DNA of 13,226 bases, taken from positions 1 through 13,226 of the forward strand of contig CANBWW010000024.1 of NCBI GenBank assembly GCA_947373235.1, written 5' to 3'. Both the position numbers and the translations under genes were made by a program. Numbering within the stretch: position 1 is the first letter of the stretch; each line of letters opens with the position of its first letter. Below, one piece after another: positions 6,807-13,226 of this stretch. The stretch comes from Candidatus Altimarinota bacterium (GTDB lineage Bacteria; Patescibacteriota; Gracilibacteria; BD1-5; UBA2023). Below the pieces are notes generated by a model. It had not been told where the DNA came from. It did not search any database and was given only the letters and a program-made list of their open reading frames with translations.

Positions 6807-7928
6807 ATGTCAATAAATGAAAGCTTGGGAGCTAATGAAGCGAGAAATTCTACTCAAGTAGATGGACTTACGAAAGTCCAAACAGATGTTCACGATATAC
6901 TCTCAACTCCATGAAAAGTGAGTAATCGATATGAATCTGTAGAAACTCTGATCGCCTCGTGACTCTGGCCAGCAGGGAAACAAATGAACAGAACTCGTGG
7001 TGATTCAGCACTCGAACTTCTTGGGTATGTACGTTTTTATACAGGGAAAAACGCAGATCTCTATATCATCCCAGATAAAAATCCGATCCAGATTCTCATG
7101 GTTCGAACCGATCGAACTTCGGTTTTCAATATTCCTCTCGATCTCGAGATAGAAGGGAAGTGAGCGATACAAAATCAGATCTCCATCCAAGGAGCAACCT
7201 TCGCCGAACGACATGGTATCAAAACAGCTATGAGACCACTTCCTAGCAATATACCAACAGAACTCAAAGATCGTTCTCAGGCGATAGAACTTTGCAAACA
7301 ACTGGAAGTGGAAATCGGTGGAAAAATGGAATGAATGGAGCTGATATTTCGTAACTATATAACGGGAAGTCTCTATAAAGCATATGCAAAATGAAAAAAT
7401 CCATATGAGACGAATCTTCCCGAATGACTCATAGAATGGTCTGATATAAGAGATGAATATGGAAACGCACACTTTACGCCGACAGATAAAACAAAAGATG
7501 ATAATCCAATACCATCACATATAGTGCAAACTGCGTATCCTGAAATAGTACAGTCACTTCAAATACTCTTCAAGCAATTCACAGACTTTGCATATGTTCG
7601 TGGATACGTACTCGTGGATACAAAATTCGAAGTTTTCATTAATTCAGAGTGAGAATGGATTCTCGGTGATGAGATACTTACGCCAGAATCATCTCGATTT
7701 ATCCTTCGAAAAGATTTTGAAGCAGGAATCTATATTTCAGCCGATAAACAATTTATTCGTGAACTCGGAAAGAAATTTTTATGGGAAAAAAAGTGGAATG
7801 AACTAAAAGATCAAAATCCTGAACTAACAGAACTCAAGGTTTCACATGAAATAAGCCAAGCAGATAAAAATATCGTCCTCGCATGATATAAAGGAATCCG
7901 AGACACACTAAAAACTGAATTTGATTAA
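6807..7928 (+). CDS. purC: Phosphoribosylaminoimidazole-succinocarboxamide synthase (SAICAR synthetase)
   Basis: This 373-residue enzyme joins CAIR and aspartate with ATP to make SAICAR in purine synthesis. Eight in-frame TGAs are read as Gly, so no standard-code frame shows it whole. Motifs are: TDRTSVFN (101-108, family TDRISAFD) with IEGKGAIQNQIS after it; MELIFRNYITGSLYKAY for the nucleotide-binding E(F/V)xxRNyxTGS segment; LVDTKFE (269-275); and DEILTPESSRF (288-298), essentially the family signature. CGA encodes the invariant Arg297. The 90 or so residues before the core and the C-terminus make it longer than typical bacterial PurC (about 240). No other purine gene is adjacent. It has its own promoter and shares a terminator with dnaE. 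Confidence 0.94.
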
Positions 7929-7963
7929 ATAAAAATCCTCTGAAATTCAGAGGATTTTTATTT
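7927..7963. terminator. Shared bidirectional hairpin terminator between purC and dnaE
   Basis: Perfect 17-bp inverted repeat, 7927-7943 with 7947-7963, core ATCCTCTGA/TCAGAGGAT, 3-nt loop, A/T runs outside the core. The stops of both convergent genes (purC TAA 7926-7928; dnaE TAA on plus 7958-7960) lie inside or at the edge of the stem. Confidence 0.9.
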
Positions 7964-10900
7964 TGAGATTCATTTTTTCGAAAGCCACATTTTCAGGCTT
8001 TCAACATCTTCAATGGAAAATTTCGTACTTTTTTCTGCATTATGAATCCTTATCCAAACAGGCACAGAACCAGTTTTTTGCAAAGAGAGAAACTCTTTTA
8101 AATCAAGAAGATCATCTTTGGTCCAGAAATTTGGTACGTCGATGGTATATCTATCTCAATCTGGATCGGCGGTTTCCATGACTGCATCAATACTCACTCA
8201 TCTTTGGGTCGGATCCATTTTTCCTGCCATATCTCGAAAAGATGAGATGGAAAATGTTTTCACACTTCCAGCGTCGGCTTGACCTCATTTTTTTCACCAA
8301 CCTGCTGATGGAAACAAAGAAACTTCATCCGCTTCATCGTCGAACTTTAGTCGTCCATCTGCCACGACGATCGTATCTTCTATGATCTTGAGTTCATATT
8401 TTTCATAGTCTTTCGGGAAGATTACGATCCGAAAATCAAATCCTACCGATTCCACCGTCGCGATCATCATCATTCCTCCAGATTTCGTTTGCATTTTTCG
8501 CACATTGGAAACGAGACCGATAAGCGTTGCATAAACGGTTTCTGGAGTTTTTTCGAGTTCATCATCTTCGGTTTTCACACCAATCGGATTTCCTTCCTCA
8601 TCGACAAGTGGGATAATATCTTCACGCTCGATCCAGTCATATACCGAGCTGATATTTTTTGATTTCTTCTTGATAAATTCTCAGATTCCATCGAGTGGAT
8701 GACCAGAAACAGGATATCCGACCATAGTCTTCTCTCACTTCATCCGCTCCTCGAAAGTGAGGGGCTCACATTTTTCAAGCTCGAAATGAACACGATCCGC
8801 ATTACCTTCACCAAGGTCAAAAAGACCCATTTGCGAAGTTTCTTTTTTAGATTCTATCTCTTTCTGATAGGCACTCATCTTTTCGATCGACTTCACGAGA
8901 CTCGCACGTTCTCAGAAAATATCGAGAGCACCCGCATATATGAGCGCTTCGAGAGATTTTTTATTGATCACGTCACCGCCCGTTCGTTCGATAAAGTTAT
9001 AAATATCGAGAAATGGTCCTTCCACTTTTATCGCTTCACGAATCGTATCGATCGGATGATCTCAAAGTCATTTGATTGCCTTGAGTCAGAATCGGATCGT
9101 CTCACTATCAATGAAAGTGAAATGTTTCCCAGATTCATTCACACTCGGAGGAAGGATTTTTACATTTTTGGATCTCGCTTCTTCGATCTCCAGCCGGATT
9201 CGATCCGAATCTTCCTCATCAGAAGTCATCAGTGCCGTCATGAATTCCGTCGGATAATACGTCTTCATATGGGCCGTCTGATAGGCGATCATTGCATAAC
9301 AGGCAGCATGAGATTTATTGAACCCATAACCAGCAAATGGCTCGATAATCTCATCAAAGATATAGATCGCAAGGGTTTCAGCATGTCATTGATGATGAGC
9401 CGCTTCGATAAATTTTCCTCTTTGTTCCATCAGAAGATCATATTTTTTCTTCCCGATTGCACGACGAAGAATATCAGCCTCACCGAGAGAAAATCCAGCA
9501 AATGCTTGTACAAGCTGCATGATCTGCTCTTGATACACGGCAATCCCATATGTTGGCTTCAGGATTTCTTCGAGTGAAGGATGTGGATACTCCACCGTTT
9601 TTCGACCATATTTCCGGTCGATAAACTCGGGGATATAGGCAAGTGGACCTGGACGATAAAGTGAAACCATCGCAATCAAGTCCTCATATGTAGAAGGTTT
9701 CAATTCTCGAAGATAGCGACGCATGCCTGAAGACTCAAACTGAAATACACCGGTCATATCTCCTTCCCCAAAAAGATCGAGGACTTTCTGGTTTTCATAA
9801 TCAATCTTCAAGAGATCCACATCGATCCCATGAACTTCCTTTACGATCACTTTTGCCCGATCCAGGATCGCGAGGTTTCGAAGTCCGAGGAAGTCCATTT
9901 TCAGAAGTCCGAGATCTTCCAGTGGATGAGCAGAAAACTGGGTTACGATGGATTCTGGATCTTTCGGTGGTGGCTGGAGTGGACAGAAGTGAATCATCGG
10001 CTCAGGAGCGATGATCACTGCACAAGCATGGACTCAGAGCTGACGAACGGCTCACTCCATTTTCAGAGCTGCATCGACGACTTTTTTATATTTTTCTTCT
10101 GTTTCATACGCGGTTTTAAATTCAGTGGACTCTTCAAGAGCCTGCTTGAGGGTAATACCAGGACGAGCGGGGATGAGTTTCGCAAACTCGTTCATCTCAG
10201 AAAAAGAAATACCTAACGCTTTACCAGAATCCTTCACTGCAGCACGAGCAGCAAGAGTACCAAATGTACACACTTGTGCTACATGATCAGCACCATACTT
10301 TCTTCGCACATAGGCAAGTACACGATCACGTCACTCATCAGAAAAATCCACATCGATATCTGGCATCGATACGCGAGAAGGATTCAGGAAACGCTCGAAG
10401 AGGAGTCAGTAACGAAGTGGATCAATATCCGTAATACCCGACAGATAAGCAAGGATAGCCCCAGCTGCAGAGCCACGACCAGGTCCGACAGGGGTTCCAT
10501 TATTCTTACTGTATCGGATAAAATCCGCCACAATACAAAAATAACCATTGAAGCCCATCAATTCAACCACCGTGAGTTCATATTCGAGACGACGGATGAT
10601 TTCATTTTCTTTTTCAGAAAGTGAAATGAGAAGTTCTTTTTTGAGAGGAGAATAATATGACTCAGCAAGTGTATAGAGCTCTTCCACAGACATATCTGAT
10701 AGCCTTTTTTCTATTCGCGGAACTTCGCATTTATGAAGAAGTGTTGATCTATCGGTACTAGACAATGAAAAATCATATCGATACGAAAGTCCCTCGATAC
10801 ACATACGTCGAAGAAGCCACTCTTCTTCTTCAAGGAATTTGTAAATAGGTTCTTCTCCAGAAGTTTTATCATCTATGAGGAACTTCTTATAGTTTTGATA

Positions 10901-11785
10901 ATCCGTCTTTTCTTCTTCTGAAAGAGGAAACTTCGGGATTTTATAGTCGCCATACTCAATCACGAGATCGATCATATCAGTGATTTTTTCTGTATTTGTG
11001 TATGCTTTTGGAGCGTACACGAGAATCTCTTCCATCTCACGAGAAGGTCGTATAGAATAATCTCCATTCATAAGTGTCACACGATCAGGATCATCCAGAG
11101 CTCGACCATCTGCGACCGATGACATCATATCGCGAACTTCCGCATCATCTGGAGTCAGATAATAGGCATTGTTCGTTCCAACATATTCGTATCCATATTT
11201 CTTTGAAAGTTCGATGATCTTACTGTTTATATTTGCCTGTAGAGGCTTATCTGGATGTTCCTGTATTTCAAGAAAGAAATGTTCTTTTCCAAACACTCAT
11301 TCATAGTAGGAAATCCGTTCACAGATTTTTACCTCATCTTTTCAGGTCGATATCATCTGTGGAATCTCTCCATAAAGTGATCCAGAGAGAGCAATAATTC
11401 AATCACGAAATTTCTCAATAAGATCAAAATCAATACGTGGACGACCATTATAGTATCATTCCAGTTGGGAAATCGTTACGAGTTCCATAAGATTTCTATA
11501 TCCAGTATAGTTTTTTGCAAGGAGAACGATTTCGTATATTTCATTATCTTTTTCACGATTGGTTCTTCATTTTTTTGAAAGGAGGAACTCTACTCATACG
11601 ATGGGCTTGATTCATTCCTTTACACACGCTTGATAAAATTCAAAAGCCCCGTACATATTTCCACTATCTGTGATGGCGATCGCTTTTTGGCCGAGTTCTT
11701 TAGCACGTTTTGCGAGCTTATCTGGAGTTCCGAGTGCTTTCTGGAAGGTGTAGTGTGTGTGAGTATGGAGATGGACGAAGGACAT
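7958..11785 (-). CDS. dnaE: DNA polymerase III alpha subunit
   Basis: This 1275-residue replicative DNA polymerase is slightly longer than E. coli DnaE (1160). The N-terminal PHP domain opens MSFVHLHTHTHYTFQKAL. Palm signatures include PVGPGRGSAAGA and MPDIDVDF with catalytic D476 and D478. The third acid is D631 in KMDFLGLRNL; the 155-residue gap matches E. coli 401 to 555. The VYQEQIM and GYGFNKSHAACYA segments follow, then an OB-fold region (about 1070-1165) and a short C-terminal extension. Twenty-three TGAs are read as Gly out of roughly 90 glycines, many invariant: RYGLLFERF, RQLGVHA, RFGLKAIKG. No standard-code frame exceeds a quarter of the gene. The ATG start yields a canonical PHP beginning; no Shine-Dalgarno is visible. 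It probably has its own promoter (11809-11839). Confidence 0.98.
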
Positions 11786-11808
11786 AGAGAAGAGAAGATT
11801 CGATGATT

Positions 11809-11839
11809 TTTATAAGAACCAATATACAGAAAAAATCAA
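11809..11839 (-). promoter_or_regulatory. Weak candidate promoter of dnaE
   Basis: On the minus strand, TTGATT (plus 11834-11839), a 19-nt spacer, and TATAAA (plus 11809-11814), 23 nt before the dnaE ATG. The spacer is longer than ideal and the region is AT-rich, so this is tentative. Confidence 0.3.
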
Positions 11840-11885
11840 AAAAATAAAGACGGATTATCTCAATCAGAAAATAAATTTCCAATAT

Positions 11886-11914
11886 TTGCATTTTAAAAAT
11901 ATATATGCTACGAT
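11886..11914 (+). promoter_or_regulatory. Promoter of the 363-aa gene
   Basis: TTGCAT (11886-11891), an ideal 17-nt spacer, and TACGAT (11909-11914) with extended -10 TG (11906-11907). The inferred leader to the ATG at 11950 is about 29 nt with no Shine-Dalgarno. Confidence 0.6.
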
Positions 11915-11949
11915 AGTTTCATATTCACTACTTTCTAATCTATTTTCGT

Positions 11950-13041
11950 ATGTGACTTTTCGATGACATCCTCAAAAAACCAAGCCCAGTACAAAACGAA
12001 GATCCACTCTGAGATACAAGTCCTACTGGACAGGGAAGTTCTGACCAATGAGGAAATCCAGGTGATGATACATCTACTTCAGGGATTTCTTCTGTATTTC
12101 ATATTGAAAAAACAGAACCATCTTCCATTTTTGGAAATAATACACCTACTCAGGTAGAACCTATTACGGTAGCAACACCTCAAGTGATAAATACTCCCGA
12201 ACCAACTGCAAATGGAGAGGATTCGCTTATTATCATGTCGAATACTCCGACAGTCGAAGAAACAACACCGATTTCTAATAATTTATTCAGTCAATTCAAT
12301 ACGACTGAAACTCCCATCACCATCGAAACGCAAACTCCTCTTGCAGCATCAACACCTATGGAAAGCAATATTGAAGAGAATACAGCAACCTTCAATACTC
12401 CTCCCGAGATTACTCAACCTGCAGAAATCACAGAATTACAAACACCAATCGTAGAATCTACTCCTGTGATCGATTCGAATGCTGATTCACTTTTTGGAAG
12501 TTTTTCAGCAAGTCTCGCTCCAGTAGAAATAGCTCCAACAGAAACCCTAATAACAGAATCATCTCTCTCGAGTTCACCACTATACGATCTATCTGCTTCT
12601 ATGAAGTCAGAAGTATCAGTAGCAAAATCTCCAGATGAATTAACAAAAGACATTCCAAATATTCCAGTTTCTGAAAATTCTTTTTTTCATCCAACTGATT
12701 TTATCGAAAAATCCGTTGCCGATATCGATCATATGATAGAAAATATCGATGTGAAACATACAGCAAAAATATCAGAAGCAGAAGGATATAAAGCTGAGAA
12801 GATTCGATTTACACATCTTGAAAAAGACGCCTACGGGGCAGCATCAACAATGGATGATGAGAGAAAACATGCTCTCGAGATGAAAGAACTTCTCCTCGGA
12901 GAACTTCCTGAAAATAAAAATAAACCAAAAGACAAAAATAGCCATATAGAAACTTCACTCACTGGCATTGCCGTCGCCAATAGCGTCGAAAAAACTATGG
13001 AAAAAAAGAAAAGTCATCACACAGCAAAAATGGCAGCATAA
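11950..13041 (+). CDS. Unrecognised acidic Thr/Ser/Pro-rich protein, 363 aa
   Basis: A 364-codon frame starts ATG-TGA, i.e. Met-Gly from a recoded codon, giving MGLFDDILKKPSPVQ. Two more TGAs (GDTSP, QGNPG) lie within the first 35 codons and none after, so without recoding the N-terminus is invisible. Residues of about 10-230 are low-complexity Thr, Ser, Pro, Glu and Ile-rich, with recurrent 'TP' steps (ETPITIETQTPLAASTP) and a few IFG/LFG patches, predicted disordered. Residues of about 235-320 look helical and charged (FIEKSVADIDHMIENID, KIRFTHLEKDAYG, ERKHALEMKELLLGEL). The end is Lys/His-rich (KKKSHHTAKMAA). There is no signal peptide or membrane helix. It has its own promoter and shares a terminator with rpoD. 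I do not recognise a family; a scaffold or linker protein is possible but unsupported. Confidence 0.85.
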
Positions 13042-13043
13042 AT

Positions 13044-13069
13044 AAAAATTCCCCGTTTGGGGAATTTTT
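13044..13069. terminator. Shared bidirectional hairpin terminator between the 363-aa gene and rpoD
   Basis: AAAAATTCCCC (13044-13054), GTTT loop, GGGGAATTTTT (13059-13069): a perfect 11-bp stem with A/T flanks serving both strands. It starts 2 nt after the plus-strand TAA, and its right arm runs into the rpoD stop (plus 13068-13070). Confidence 0.9.
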
Positions 13070-13226
13070 AATGAAAAAATCTGATACGATCGGCACTCGG
13101 GTGAGTACGAAGTTTTTCAAGTGTTTTCGCTTCGATCTGACGAACACGCTCACGAGTGACTCAGAACTCTTTTCCAACTTCTTCGAGTGTATGCATCTCA
13201 CCTCCATCGAGACCAAAACGCATCAC
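13068..13226 (-). CDS. rpoD: Primary sigma factor, C-terminal region 4 (partial)
   Basis: The last 52 residues of a sigma-70 protein; the gene continues past the right edge. Region 4.2 is visible as VMRFGLDGGEMHTLEEVGKEF then GVTRERVRQIEAKTLEKLR, the helix-turn-helix that reads the promoter -35 box, followed by a normal short RpoD tail (THPSADRIRFFH). The Gly of FGVTRERVRQIE, essentially invariant in housekeeping sigma factors, is a TGA (plus 13161-13163), which makes this fragment one of the cleanest proofs of recoding here. The intact recognition helix fits the TTGACA-type -35 boxes found upstream of several genes in the window. Confidence 0.96.

Noticed and set aside
8699..9577. A 292-codon plus-strand frame
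   Set aside because: Antisense to the dnaE region from the palm C-terminal segments to the OB-fold; its Arg/Phe/Ser-rich, low-information sequence is typical of a shadow frame.
114..11785. Widespread pseudogenes or frameshifts suggested by many short broken frames
   Set aside because: Reading frame never shifts and the only interruptions are TGA at conserved glycines; reading TGA as Gly restores full-length proteins.
508..13226. TGA as selenocysteine or as tryptophan (code 4)
   Set aside because: The TGA sites align with glycine, not Cys/Sec or Trp, in well-known motifs, occur many times per gene, and Trp is separately encoded by TGG.
1..13226. CRISPR array, insertion sequence, integrase, tRNA, rRNA or replication origin
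   Set aside because: No regularly spaced repeats, transposase or recombinase motifs, cloverleaf-like sequence with CCA/GGTTCRA features, or DnaA-box clusters were seen, although dnaE and rpoD are present.

Overview
This window comes from a bacterium that reads UGA as glycine (genetic code 25), which points to Candidate Phyla Radiation lineages such as Gracilibacteria (BD1-5) or Absconditabacteria (SR1). Read with standard stops, almost every gene is broken. Read with TGA as Gly, nine of the ten complete or partial genes assigned to known families resolve into single open frames carrying in-frame TGAs (the cutA fragment contains none). The TGAs fall on family-invariant glycines, for example FGVTRERVRQIE in the sigma factor, GGAKGKR in ClpP, RQLGVHA and FGLKAIKG in DnaE, and ELGD in the MazG-like enzyme. 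Stops used are TAA nearly everywhere and TAG twice. CGA and CGG still read as Arg at conserved sites. The DNA is AT-rich and densely packed, and most start codons lack a Shine-Dalgarno sequence. The window cannot separate Gracilibacteria from Absconditabacteria.

Layout. Positions 1-2509, minus strand: an operon-like run clpP, a 59-aa unknown, tyrS, a MazG-like pyrophosphohydrolase and the start of cutA, with gaps of 9, 46, 4 and 2 nt. Positions 2639-4669, plus strand: a lytic transglycosylase and, 12 nt later, a GT4-type glycosyltransferase, together suggesting a cell-envelope unit. Positions 4696-6099, minus strand: a DEAD-box type RNA helicase (motif II reads DEVD) with a 77-aa RGG/YRGG tail. 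Positions 6219-6650, plus strand: a possible 42-aa ORF, then a well supported 79-aa unknown with the clearest promoter and ribosome binding site in the window and its own GAAA-loop terminator. Positions 6807-7928, plus strand: purC, with no other purine gene nearby. Positions 7958-11785, minus strand: full-length dnaE with 23 in-frame TGAs. Positions 11950-13041, plus strand: an unrecognised 363-aa Thr/Ser/Pro/Glu-rich protein whose second codon is TGA. Positions 13068-13226, minus strand: the C-terminus of the primary sigma factor, rpoD.

Three convergent gene pairs share one hairpin terminator each, with stop codons lying in or at the edges of the stems. Most of the content is housekeeping: replication, transcription, translation, proteolysis and RNA remodelling. 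The points most worth a second look are the recoding, the near-absence of TGA-glycine in the helicase compared with about a quarter in dnaE, and the unrecognised 363-, 79-, 59- and 42-aa products. I do not see a mobile element, CRISPR array, tRNA or rRNA gene.
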